This document shows positions 36,770 to 44,236 of a stretch of 64,000 bases of DNA, piece after piece. The translations under genes were made by a program, and so were the position numbers. Position 1 is the stretch's first letter. Each line of letters starts with the position of its first letter. Source of the stretch: Christensenella intestinihominis. Its GTDB lineage: Bacteria > Bacillota > Clostridia > Christensenellales > Christensenellaceae. The notes under the pieces are model-generated. The model saw nothing but the letters and a program-made list of their open reading frames with translations, made no database searches and had not been told where the DNA came from. The stretch spans positions 186,001-250,000 of the forward strand of contig NZ_MAIQ01000003.1 in NCBI RefSeq assembly GCF_001678845.1. Reading direction: 5' to 3'.

Positions 36770-37771
36770 TTGGATTTTCTATACAATAACTTTTTATCGG
36801 ATTTCTTTGTAATCTGCATGAAAGGAATGCACAATATCTTTGCGGATTATGCCCTGGGTATTGTCGTTCTGACCGTGCTGATCCGTCTGTGCCTGCTGCC
36901 CCTTGATTTGAAGCAGCGCGGAAACCAGGCCAAGATGGCGGCGCTCGGGCCGGAAATCCAGTCCCTGCAAAAGCGCTATGCGAATAATCCGGGCCAGCTG
37001 CAGAAAAAGCAGCAGGCGCTGTACCGCAAGATGCACATTCATCCGATGCTCGGATGCCTTCCCATGCTGATCCAGCTGCCGATCCTGTTCGCCTTCTTCG
37101 GCGCGATGCGTGTCATCGCCAGCGAGCAGACAATCGCCCTGATGCTGGATGCGGCGCAGAACGGTGCGGAGACCGTAAGGCTTACGCCGTTCTTCTGGGT
37201 GCACAACCTCTGGCAGCCGGATTCGTTCATCGGCGGCAATGCAAGCATCCTTCCGTCGGCGGAAAGCTTCCTTTCCTATGTGCAGTCGAACCAGACGTTC
37301 ATCCAGCCGCAGACGCTGGAACTCCTGAAAAGCCAGGGGCTGCTCGACTTTTCCTCGGGCGTGATGCAGGTGCCCGCCGATACGTATAATGCGCTGACTA
37401 CGGAAATCCTGAAAGCAAACGGGTATTGGAATACCGCGACAAACGCCGTAACCAACATGAACGGTTACCTGATCCTTCCGGCGCTTGCGGGCGTTGCGTT
37501 GTTCCTGCAGCAGAAGTTTAACCCCGCGGCGGCGCAAAACGCGATGATGGGCGCCACGGCCCAAACGCAGGAGCAACAGGAAGCACAGGGCTGCACCAAT
37601 AAAATGATGATGTGGATGATGCCGATTTTCTCGGTATTTATCTGCGCCACGTCCAACACGGCTTTTGCTCTCTACTGGTTTGTATCGAGCCTTTACGCGT
37701 TCGGCCAGATGAAGGTTGTCGACCTCATTAAGAAAGCAAAAGCGAAAAAGCAGGAAGTGACTGTTTCTTAA
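36770..37771 (+). CDS. yidC: Membrane protein insertase YidC/OxaA
   Basis: 333 aa. The start codon is TTG, with AGGAGG 9 bp upstream. Core helices contain ADYALGIVVLTVLIRLCLLPL and LPMLIQLPILFAFFGAMR, the conserved YidC regions, with the hydrophilic-groove Arg in the first. A central extracytoplasmic insert (about 130-215) separates them from NTAFALYWFVSSLYAFGQM. The N-terminus has no lipobox Cys in the usual place, unlike Bacillus SpoIIIJ. It sits in the standard operon, 120 bp after yidD. Confidence 0.95.
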   Translation: MDFLYNNFLSDFFVICMKGMHNIFADYALGIVVLTVLIRLCLLPLDLKQRGNQAKMAALGPEIQSLQKRYANNPGQLQKKQQALYRKMHIHPMLGCLPMLIQLPILFAFFGAMRVIASEQTIALMLDAAQNGAETVRLTPFFWVHNLWQPDSFIGGNASILPSAESFLSYVQSNQTFIQPQTLELLKSQGLLDFSSGVMQVPADTYNALTTEILKANGYWNTATNAVTNMNGYLILPALAGVALFLQQKFNPAAAQNAMMGATAQTQEQQEAQGCTNKMMMWMMPIFSVFICATSNTAFALYWFVSSLYAFGQMKVVDLIKKAKAKKQEVTVS

Positions 37772-37788
37772 AGCAGGAGGAAATAAAA

Positions 37789-38424
37789 GTGGATTTTGTG
37801 GAAGCAAAGGGAAAGACTGTTGACGAGGCAATTTTTAAAGGTCTTGAACAAATGGGGCTTTCGCTTGACGAAGTAGAAATTGAAATTGTGCACGAAGGCG
37901 GAAAAGGGCTTTTCGGGCTCGGGAAAAGCGCCGTTGTGCATCTGGTGAAAAAGCAGCCGCAGCAGGCGGAAAAAGGCGCTCCCGAAGAATTTTTGAACGG
38001 CCTGTTTGAACGCATGAAGGTTGAAGCGGAATGCACGACGGTTGAAGAAGACGAAAAGGCGCTTAAAATTGAAATAACGGGCAAGGATACGGCCGTACTG
38101 ATCGGCCGCCGCGGCGATACGCTGGACGCCCTGCAATACCTGACGGGACTTGCGGTCAACAAGGGCCGCGAGGACTATAAGAAAATAATGCTGGATGCGG
38201 AAAATTACCGTGAAAAGCGCGAACGCACGCTTGAGAAGCTGGCGAAACGGCTGGCAAATACGGTGGCAAAAACCGGAAAACCGATTACGCTCGAGCCGAT
38301 GAACCCGTACGAGCGCAGGATTTTGCATGCGACGCTGCAAAACCATCCGCGGGTCGAGACGGTTTCCGAAGGGGAAGAGCCGTACCGCCGCGTGGTCATC
38401 CGGAGAAAACGGCGCGAATCATAA
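37789..38424 (+). CDS. khpB: Jag/KhpB RNA-binding protein
   Basis: 211 aa with GTG start (AGGAGG 8 bp upstream). Three domains in order: Jag-N (about 1-50, VHEGGKGLFGLGK), a KH domain (GKDTAVLIGRRGDTLDALQYL, GxxG loop = GRRG), and an R3H domain (about 145-211, MNPYERRILHATLQNH). KhpB pairs with KhpA and binds many RNAs in Gram-positives. It is the last gene of the rpmH operon, with a terminator just after. Confidence 0.95.
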   Translation: MDFVEAKGKTVDEAIFKGLEQMGLSLDEVEIEIVHEGGKGLFGLGKSAVVHLVKKQPQQAEKGAPEEFLNGLFERMKVEAECTTVEEDEKALKIEITGKDTAVLIGRRGDTLDALQYLTGLAVNKGREDYKKIMLDAENYREKRERTLEKLAKRLANTVAKTGKPITLEPMNPYERRILHATLQNHPRVETVSEGEEPYRRVVIRRKRRES

Positions 38425-38446
38425 AGCGTGGGGAAACAGCGAAAAT

Positions 38447-38475
38447 ACCCGGTGGGAAATCCGTCGGGTTTTTTT
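38447..38475 (+). terminator. rpmH-operon terminator
   Basis: Imperfect stem closing with ACCCG/CGGGT, then seven T. 22 bp after the jag stop. Confidence 0.65.
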
Positions 38476-38572
38476 GAACCGTTTGCGGCGGTTAGGCAGC
38501 ATCCCGGGGCGGGGCGGCATACGATACGGCGTAAAAACACTTCTTATTGTATTTGAGAGGAAATCCAGCCTC

Positions 38573-38794
38573 TGGGTAGGAGAAACCCTATGCAAAAAGG
38601 GATAGGAACTTTTGCAAAAGCTCCGCTCTTGTAGCTGATGTACTTTTTCTATCTGAAAAAGTACCAAAAATATCTTCCGCGACCGACGTCGCGGATTATT
38701 CCGCCGCAAACCGTTTGCGGCGGTTCGGCAGAGGAAGCGTGCAACATAAGTGTGCTGATGGTATTAAATATAAATAATTTTTAGACGATGATTT
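38573..38794 (+). repeat. R2 triple-hairpin element, copy 1 (before mnmE)
   Basis: About 220 nt. Conserved 5' part (TGGGTAGGAG, then GGATAGGAACTTTTG). Next come hairpin 1 GTACTTTTTC-TATCT-GAAAAAGTAC (38640-38664), hairpin 2 CCGCGAC-CGAC-GTCGCGG (38677-38694) and hairpin 3 CCGCCGCAAA-CCG-TTTGCGGCGG (38701-38723), then AGAGGAAG and TAAGTGTGCTGATGG. Copy 2 precedes mnmG. The 421-bp jag-mnmE gap holds no gene. A lone half of hairpin 3 also occurs at about 38475-38497. Confidence 0.85.
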
Positions 38795-38803
38795 CTTTTT
38801 TGG

Positions 38804-38833
38804 TTCTTTTTTCTTTTTTCAAAGAAAAAAGAA
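38804..38833 (+). other. Perfect A/T hairpin before the mnmE ribosome site
   Basis: 13-bp arms TTCTTTTTTCTTT / AAAGAAAAAAGAA with loop TTTC. It ends 3 bp before the GGGAGG ribosome site of mnmE, so it could affect translation initiation. Confidence 0.65.
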
Positions 38834-38846
38834 TATGGGAGGAAAT

Positions 38847-40202
38847 ATGCAGAGCGACACAATTGCCGCGATTGCGACGCCGCCGGGAACGGGGGGCGTC
38901 GCGGTAATCCGCATCAGCGGGCCGGACGCGGAAGCCGTTTTAAAAAGGGTGTTTCCCCGTGATTCGTTTGCGCACGGGCAGATGGTCTATGGAAGCGTCA
39001 GGCGGGAAGGCGAACTGCTGGATATGGTGATGGCGGTGATGTTTTATGCGCCAAAGTCTTATACCGGGGAAAACACGGCGGAGCTCCACTGCCACGGAAG
39101 CGCCGTGGGCGTGCGGCAGGTGCTTGACTATGTGCTGGAATGCGGCGCGCGTCCCGCAGGGCCGGGTGAATTCACGCGGCGGGCGTTCCTGAATGGAAAG
39201 CTGGACCTTTCGCAGGCGGAAGCGGTATGCGATTTTATTTCCGCGTCCTCGCAGGCGGGGGCAAAGGCGTCGCTTGGGCAGCTCGCGGGAAAACTGAAAG
39301 AGCGCGTGCTCGCTTACCAGGACCAGCTCACGGATGCCCTCGCGCAGGTGGAAGCCGTAGTGGAATATCCGGAGGAAGACCTGGAAGAGGAAACCGCGGA
39401 GAAACTGCTTCCGGTTTTGAAGGAGATGCGGGAAGGGCTGTTTGCCCTTGCCGGGACTTACCGCGCGGGACGGATTGCCAGGGAAGGATTGCGCGTCGCC
39501 ATTGCGGGCAAGCCGAATGTGGGAAAATCTTCCCTCCTGAATGCGCTCGCGGGCATGGACCGGGCGATTGTCGCGGATGTTCCGGGTACGACGCGCGACA
39601 CAATCGAGCAAAGCATCAACATTGGTGGAATTGCGATATATTTGACGGATACGGCTGGAATCAGGAATGCGAAGGATAAAATCGAAGCACAAGGCGTAAA
39701 ACGGTCTGAAAATGCAATAAACGAAAGTAAATTGGCGATTTTCATGCTTGATGGAAGCGGTGAAATTACGGAAGAAGACCACTTAGCCATGAGAGCGCTT
39801 AAAAAAAGTGAAGCCGACCTTCTGGTCGTTTTAAATAAATTAGATGCGTGTGAAAGGCTGTCAGAAGAGGACGTAAAAAGGGAGTTCGGCATGTCCCCGC
39901 TTCGTATTTCGGCAAAAACGGGAGCGGGAATCGATGCTTTAAAACAGCGGCTGCTTGAATATGCAGAGCAGGATAAAACGGCAGGTGAAATTTTAATTAC
40001 AAACGAGCGGCATGTGTTTGCGCTCCGGCAGGCTGCCGGGCAAATTGGCGAAGCGATCCGGGCGATGGAAGAGGGAATCGATATGGATTGCGTGACGATC
40101 GACCTGAATGCGGCGTGGGCAAGCCTGGGAGAGGTCACCGGAAAGACGGTGAGCGAGGAGATCATCGACAGGATTTTTACAAAATTCTGCTTGGGGAAAT
40201 AA
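38847..40202 (+). CDS. mnmE: tRNA modification GTPase MnmE
   Basis: 451 aa from the ATG at 38847, just after GGGAGG (an ATG four codons earlier lies in front of that site). The N-terminal formyl-THF-binding domain starts DTIAAIATPPGTGGVAVIRISG. The G domain has AGKPNVGKSSLLNALAG, DTAGI and NKLD. The C-terminal motif CLGK carries the essential Cys. With MnmG it modifies U34 of tRNAs (cmnm5U). A duplicated leader element (R2) precedes both mnmE and mnmG. R1 copy A follows. Confidence 0.97.
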   Translation: MQSDTIAAIATPPGTGGVAVIRISGPDAEAVLKRVFPRDSFAHGQMVYGSVRREGELLDMVMAVMFYAPKSYTGENTAELHCHGSAVGVRQVLDYVLECGARPAGPGEFTRRAFLNGKLDLSQAEAVCDFISASSQAGAKASLGQLAGKLKERVLAYQDQLTDALAQVEAVVEYPEEDLEEETAEKLLPVLKEMREGLFALAGTYRAGRIAREGLRVAIAGKPNVGKSSLLNALAGMDRAIVADVPGTTRDTIEQSINIGGIAIYLTDTAGIRNAKDKIEAQGVKRSENAINESKLAIFMLDGSGEITEEDHLAMRALKKSEADLLVVLNKLDACERLSEEDVKREFGMSPLRISAKTGAGIDALKQRLLEYAEQDKTAGEILITNERHVFALRQAAGQIGEAIRAMEEGIDMDCVTIDLNAAWASLGEVTGKTVSEEIIDRIFTKFCLGK

Positions 40203-40322
40203 CGCGTCGGAGCACGCCTTTTTGCTCCGTTTCCGCCTCATGGCGAAAACTCGCTCTTTAGGCGGCTCCTCCTTTACCCCACGAAACTCACTGCGTTCGA
40301 GTTTCGCGGGGGCCCCGGTTAA
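40203..40322 (-). repeat. R1 structured repeat, copy A
   Basis: Read on the minus strand, opposite to mnmE and mnmG. Stem 1 (40277-40311) is CCCCGCGAAACTC / GAGTTTCGTGGGG, 13 of 13 paired with one G-T. Stem 2 (40229-40250) is GTTTTCGCC / GGCGGAAAC, 9 of 9 with one G-T. The linker is AAAGGAGGAGC. It abuts the mnmE stop. A partial second copy of the stem 1 end follows at about 40338-40370. Confidence 0.85.
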
Positions 40323-40431
40323 GTCCCTGGCGCTGATAGCGTTTGAGATTCGCGGGGGCCCCGGTTAGTCGTCTATGGATTATGCTTCTGTTTCTACGTG
40401 GTACCGTGCTTGTCCGGCCCTTGGGTAGGAG

Positions 40432-40633
40432 TAACCCTAAACAAAATGGATAGGAACTTTTGTTAAGGCCCCTCTCTATTAGTCCATGTACTTTTTCTAT
40501 CTGAAAAAGTACCAAAAAGATCTTCCGCGACCGACGTCGCGATTTATTCCGCCGCAACCGTTGCGGCGGTTGCACAGAGGAAGAGTGAACGTAAGTATGC
40601 TGACGGCAACAGATACATGCTTGACAATGATTT
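40432..40633 (+). repeat. R2 triple-hairpin element, copy 2 (before mnmG)
   Basis: About 200 nt, same order as copy 1. Hairpin 1 is identical (40488-40512). Hairpin 2 is shortened to 6 bp. Hairpin 3 (40549-40569) is CCGCCGCAA-CCG-TTGCGGCGG, having lost one A and its partner T relative to copy 1. It ends 28 bp before the mnmG ATG. With R1 copy A it fills the 459-bp mnmE-mnmG gap, and no gene is seen there. Confidence 0.85.
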
Positions 40634-40661
40634 AAGGCGGACAGCTAAGATAGGAGTATAA

Positions 40662-42536
40662 ATGACGGATTATTCGGCAGGAACATACGACATCATTGTT
40701 GTGGGCGCGGGGCATGCGGGCGTAGAGGCGGCGCTTGCCTGTGCGCGCATGGGTAAAAAAACGCTGCTCTCGACGATTAATATGGATGGAATTGCGCTGA
40801 TGGCGTGCAACCCGGCAATCGGCGGCACGGCAAAAGGGCACCTGGTGCGCGAAATCGACGCGCTGGGCGGGCAGATGGGCCTTGCGGCGGACGCGACTTT
40901 TATCCAGATCAAGATGCTGAATACGAAAAAAGGCCCGGCGGTTCATTCCCTGCGCGCGCAGCAGGACAAAAAGCTGTACCAGCGCTATATGAAGGAAACG
41001 CTTGAGAATACGGATAACCTCCTGCTTGTGCAGGACGAGGTCACGGAGCTTTTGACAGACGATAAAGGCGTGACCGGCGTGCGCGGCGCGATGGGCGCGC
41101 GGTACCTTTCCCGCGCGGTAATCCTTGCGACAGGGGTTTACCTCAAAGGCAAGGTCATTGTGGGCGAATATACCAAAAGCGCGGGGCCGAGCGGCCTTTT
41201 CCCCGCAGAATATTTGAGCGCGAGCCTTGCGCGGCTCGGCTTTTCCCTGCAGCGCTTTAAAACGGGAACGCCCGCGCGGGTCGACGCGCGCAGTATTGAT
41301 TTTTCAAAAACACAGCCGCAGTACGGGGATGAAAAGATTGTTCCCTTTTCCTTCCTCAGCGGGAAAATCGAACGCAAGCAGGTTCCCTGCTATCTCACCT
41401 ATACGAATGAAAAAACGCATGAAATCATCCGGGAGAATATCCACCGCAGTCCCCTCTACAGCGGCATGATCGAGGGAATCGGGCCGCGCTATTGCCCGTC
41501 CATTGAAGACAAGGTGGTGAAATTTCCCGATAAGGAGCGGCACCAGCTGTTTTTGGAGCCGGAGGGCCTGCATACGAATGAGGTTTATGTGCAGGGGATG
41601 TCCTCAAGCCTTCCGGTAGAGGTGCAGGTGGCGCTGTACCGCACGGTGCCGGGACTGGAAAACGTGCACTTTGTGCGCCCGGCCTACGCAATTGAATATG
41701 ATTGCATCGATCCGACCCGCCTGCTGCCCTCGCTTGAAACGAAAGAGGTGCCGGGGCTTTTTACCGCCGGACAGATCAACGGGACGTCCGGCTATGAGGA
41801 AGCGGGCGCGCAGGGTCTTGTGGCGGGCGTCAACGCATGCCGGTTCCTGGATGGAGAGCCACCCGTCGTTCTCGGGAGGGACCAGGCCTATGCGGGCGTG
41901 CTGATTGACGACCTTGTGACCAAGGGAACCAATGAGCCTTACCGCATGATGACCTCGCGGGCGGAATATCGCCTGTTGCTGCGGCAGGATAATGCGGATA
42001 CGCGCCTCACGCAAATCGGGCGGAACATAGGCCTTGTATCGGACGAACGGTATGACCGTTATATGTATAAAATGGAAAATGTTTCACGTGAAACAAAACG
42101 CCTGCAGTCGGTGACGGTGAAGAAGGCGGACGCGGACGCGTTTTTTGCAAAGCGCGGCATGGAAACGCCGGAACGCGGCATGAAGCTTGCGGAAATGCTT
42201 GCGCGGCCGGGAATTTCCTATCACGACCTCGCGGAAGCGGACAGCGGAATCATGGAGGCCGACGACGATATTACGCTCCAAATTGAAACGAATATCAAAT
42301 ATGCGGGCTATATCGGGAAACAGCAAAAGCAGGTCGAAGCCGCCGCGGGACTGGAAAAAAAGAAAATCCCCGCGGATATCGATTACCGGGAAATCAGCGG
42401 CCTGCGCCTTGAGGCGCGGGCCAAGCTGAATGATATCCGGCCCCAAACCGTAGGCCAAGCGTCACGGATATCGGGGGTATCGCCAGCGGATATTTCGGTG
42501 CTTCTGGTGTATCTGGCGGCAAAACGCGAATCGTAG
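40662..42536 (+). CDS. mnmG: tRNA uridine-5-carboxymethylaminomethyl modification enzyme MnmG (GidA)
   Basis: 624 aa, standard length. FAD-binding VVGAGHAGVEAALACARMGK near the N-terminus, then GGTAKGHLVREIDALGG and GQINGTSGYEEAGAQGLVAG are family signatures. The helical C-terminal domain ends QASRISGVSPADISVLLVYL. A perfect parS site lies inside the coding region (42080-42095). The last part of the gene is repeated, with only synonymous changes, 218 bp downstream. The start lies 11 bp after a GGAG site. Confidence 0.97.
   Translation: MTDYSAGTYDIIVVGAGHAGVEAALACARMGKKTLLSTINMDGIALMACNPAIGGTAKGHLVREIDALGGQMGLAADATFIQIKMLNTKKGPAVHSLRAQQDKKLYQRYMKETLENTDNLLLVQDEVTELLTDDKGVTGVRGAMGARYLSRAVILATGVYLKGKVIVGEYTKSAGPSGLFPAEYLSASLARLGFSLQRFKTGTPARVDARSIDFSKTQPQYGDEKIVPFSFLSGKIERKQVPCYLTYTNEKTHEIIRENIHRSPLYSGMIEGIGPRYCPSIEDKVVKFPDKERHQLFLEPEGLHTNEVYVQGMSSSLPVEVQVALYRTVPGLENVHFVRPAYAIEYDCIDPTRLLPSLETKEVPGLFTAGQINGTSGYEEAGAQGLVAGVNACRFLDGEPPVVLGRDQAYAGVLIDDLVTKGTNEPYRMMTSRAEYRLLLRQDNADTRLTQIGRNIGLVSDERYDRYMYKMENVSRETKRLQSVTVKKADADAFFAKRGMETPERGMKLAEMLARPGISYHDLAEADSGIMEADDDITLQIETNIKYAGYIGKQQKQVEAAAGLEKKKIPADIDYREISGLRLEARAKLNDIRPQTVGQASRISGVSPADISVLLVYLAAKRES
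42080..42095. promoter_or_regulatory. parS centromere site inside mnmG
   Basis: TGTTTCACGTGAAACA, a perfect palindrome identical to the Bacillus-type ParB consensus. It is read through as protein (NVSRET) in mnmG. About 7 kb from the origin boxes and 5 kb from parB. Confidence 0.92.
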
Positions 42537-42559
42537 CGCGGCCTACGGTTTGGAAGACA

Positions 42560-42670
42560 TGGGACCCCGCGCAACTCGAACAGCGTGAGTTGCGTGGGGA
42601 AAGGAGCAGCCGCGTGAAAAAGCGAAGTTTTCCTGCAGGGAAATGAGCAAAGAGCGCATGCTGCGACGCG
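42560..42670 (+). repeat. R1 structured repeat, copy B
   Basis: Stem 1 (42565-42599) CCCCGCGCAACTC / GAGTTGCGTGGGG, all 13 paired with one G-T. Stem 2 (42628-42643) TTTTCC-TGCA-GGGAAA with one T-G. The linker is AAAGGAGCAGC and the end TGCGACGCG. It lies exactly between the mnmG stop and the duplicated mnmG tail. Confidence 0.85.
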
Positions 42671-42757
42671 GGCCAGGCGTCGCGTATATCAGGGGTATCA
42701 CCGGCGGATATTTCGGTGCTGCTGGTGTATCTGGCAGGCTGGAAAGGTAAGGAATAA
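42671..42757 (+). pseudogene. Second 3' end of mnmG (remnant)
   Basis: Translates as GQASRISGVSPADISVLLVYLA followed by a different ending (GWKGKE, stop). The first 22 codons match mnmG codons 598-619 (42453-42518) at 58 of 66 bases. All eight differences are synonymous third positions. It has no start of its own and is separated from mnmG by R1 copy B. Confidence 0.8.
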
Positions 42758-43077
42758 GGAATAAGTAATAAGGAATAGAGAACAGTGAAGGAGTCGGCTG
42801 CGCCGACGATCCCTCATGGGGTACGCTTTGCGCAACTCGAACAGCGCCTAGGCAAGGGCCGTCCATGAAAACGAAGGTAACGAAGTTTGAACGGGAACGG
42901 CCTACGGTTTGATAAAAGGCCGGGAAATCCATAAGCGTCCGCGATCAAAGGTCTGTCGTCAGGAATAAATCGGTTTTGTGAGCGCCTTTGTGCGCGAAAC
43001 GAAACAACCTAAAGGAAGGAGAGAACACGGGGGAATGCATTTCCGCCCGTGAAGCGAACCAAGTGGGCGTTCAGGGG
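42758..43077. other. Gene-free repeat-rich stretch
   Basis: No convincing gene. It contains a short tandem run (GGAATAAGGAATAAG type), a hairpin GTCGGC-TGC-GCCGAC near 42792, a fragment of R1 stem 1 (CGCAACTCGAACAGCG near 42830) and a 12-bp copy of GGCCTACGGTTT at 42899-42910. The latter also occurs at 42540-42553 and, inverted, at 42443-42456 in mnmG. Confidence 0.6.
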
Positions 43078-43189
43078 AGGCCCCCGCGCAACTCGAACGA
43101 AGTGAGTGGCGTGGGGAGAGGAGGAGCAGGGAAGCGAGCGGAGATTTTGCCGCAGGCGAAAACGGAGCAAAGCGTACTTTGCGACGACG
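43078..43189 (+). repeat. R1 structured repeat, copy C
   Basis: Stem 1 (43082-43116) CCCCGCGCAACTC / GAGTGGCGTGGGG, 12 of 13 paired. Stem 2 (43143-43163) GATTTTGCC / GGCGAAAAC, 8 of 9 paired. Both keep the T-G pair seen in the other copies. The linker is AGAGGAGGAGC. It ends GCGACGACG and runs directly into a parS site. Confidence 0.85.
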
Positions 43190-43205
43190 TGTTTCACGTG
43201 AAACA
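43190..43205. promoter_or_regulatory. parS centromere site downstream of mnmG
   Basis: TGTTTCACGTGAAACA, identical to the site in mnmG, immediately after R1 copy C and 17 bp before the next gene. Confidence 0.92.
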
Positions 43206-43222
43206 ATAAGGGGGGCGGCTAT

Positions 43223-43588
43223 ATGGCTGCGACATGGATCATATCGGCTATTCTGCCTGTGGTGCTGCTGATCATTGGCGCGGTGATGAAAAGGCATATA
43301 CCACGGGATCGCAATCCAGTGAACGGATACCGAACGGAACGTTCGATGCGTTCGCAGGAAAGCTGGGAATATGCGAACAGGCGCTTCGGCGAACTCTTAT
43401 TTTCCTGGGGGATTATCGCGCTTGTTCTTGTCGCTCTTTTTAATTTGATTTTACCACTGCACCCGGATATACTGGTTTTAATAGATATGATCCCTCCGGG
43501 AATTTGCCTGGTCGTTCCCATTGTATGGGTGGAGCGGGACTTAAAAACTTTTTTTGATGAAAACGGACGTAGAAAGGAAGACGTGTAA
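43223..43588 (+). CDS. SdpI/YfhL family membrane protein
   Basis: 121 aa with three hydrophobic helices. The SdpI-family motif NPVNGYRTERSMRSQESWEYANR follows the first helix. SdpI is an immunity protein against the Sdp killing factor in Bacillus, but most family members have no known role and no toxin gene is seen here. It covers only the C-terminal half of SdpI. A GGGGGG site precedes the ATG, 17 bp after a parS. The next gene starts directly at its stop. It is part of a three-gene insertion between mnmG and rsmG. Confidence 0.85.
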   Translation: MAATWIISAILPVVLLIIGAVMKRHIPRDRNPVNGYRTERSMRSQESWEYANRRFGELLFSWGIIALVLVALFNLILPLHPDILVLIDMIPPGICLVVPIVWVERDLKTFFDENGRRKEDV

Positions 43589-44122
43589 GTGGAACAGGTT
43601 TTATTTGAAACAGAACGAATGGCGTTTCGCCGGTTTACGCCGGAAGACCGCGGGGAAATAAGCGTATTCCTCAAAGACCCGGAGGTTATGTACGCATGGG
43701 AGCACGGCTTTTCCGAGGAAGAGGTAACAGACTGGATGGAGAGGAATTCCGCCCGGTATGACCGGTACGGATACGGCTGGCTGTATGCGGAGGATAAAGA
43801 AACGGGCGAAAACGTTGGCGCAATCGGGCTTATTTATACGGAAAACATCAATGGCGAGGACGGCTGGGAGCTGGGATATATCCTCAATAAAAGCTTTTGG
43901 GGAAAAGGCTATGCGGCGGAAGGCGCCCGCGGATGTATCGACCATGCGTTCCGCGTCATCGGGGCGGAACGCGTTTTTTCGCAGATGCGCACAAGCAACG
44001 AAAGCTCGCGCGCGGTTGCCGAGAAAATCGGCATGGAGTATGTGGCGACCTACGACCGTTTCTATCATGGCAAGATAATGCCGCACCACGTTTATGCAGC
44101 AGAAAGGGAAGCCTGGCAATAA
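43589..44122 (+). CDS. GNAT family N-acetyltransferase (RimJ/RimL type)
   Basis: 177 aa, GTG start with AGGAAG 8 bp upstream, directly after the SdpI-type gene. Acetyltransf_3 pattern: LFETERMAFRRFTPED at the start, WELGYILNKSFWGKGYAAEGARG for the acetyl-CoA binding strand and loop, and MRTSNESSRAVAEKIGMEYV for the motif B helix. Members acetylate ribosomal protein N-termini, spermidine or antibiotics. The substrate cannot be told. Confidence 0.9.
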   Translation: MEQVLFETERMAFRRFTPEDRGEISVFLKDPEVMYAWEHGFSEEEVTDWMERNSARYDRYGYGWLYAEDKETGENVGAIGLIYTENINGEDGWELGYILNKSFWGKGYAAEGARGCIDHAFRVIGAERVFSQMRTSNESSRAVAEKIGMEYVATYDRFYHGKIMPHHVYAAEREAWQ

Positions 44123-44236
44123 TCACCCGGAAATATTCCGGGGCGATACAATAAAAAGCGGAAAAAAGAGAGGAAAAGCCGCCCTCACCGGGAAGGCGGA
44201 CAAATAGGCAAAGAGAAAACAGGAGGGACAAGTAAA

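Noticed and set aside
34030-38424. tRNA, rRNA or SRP RNA genes near the origin
   Set aside because: No cloverleaf with TTCGANNC arm or rRNA-like stretch was recognised here or elsewhere in the window.
38573-38794. R2 as a T-box or known riboswitch
   Set aside because: No T-box sequence, no ligand-binding core of a class I know, and the neighbours are not amino-acid, cofactor or metal genes.
38419-40575. Two similar minus-strand open frames (38419-38709 and 40288-40575) sharing a KIFLVLFQIEKVH peptide
   Set aside because: The similarity is the nucleotide repeat R2 read on the opposite strand. There is no ribosome site, and the frames run through hairpins.
42543-43297. Minus-strand open frames in the mnmG-sdpI gap
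   Set aside because: Composed of R1 copies and tandem GGAATAAG-type sequence, without starts or domains.
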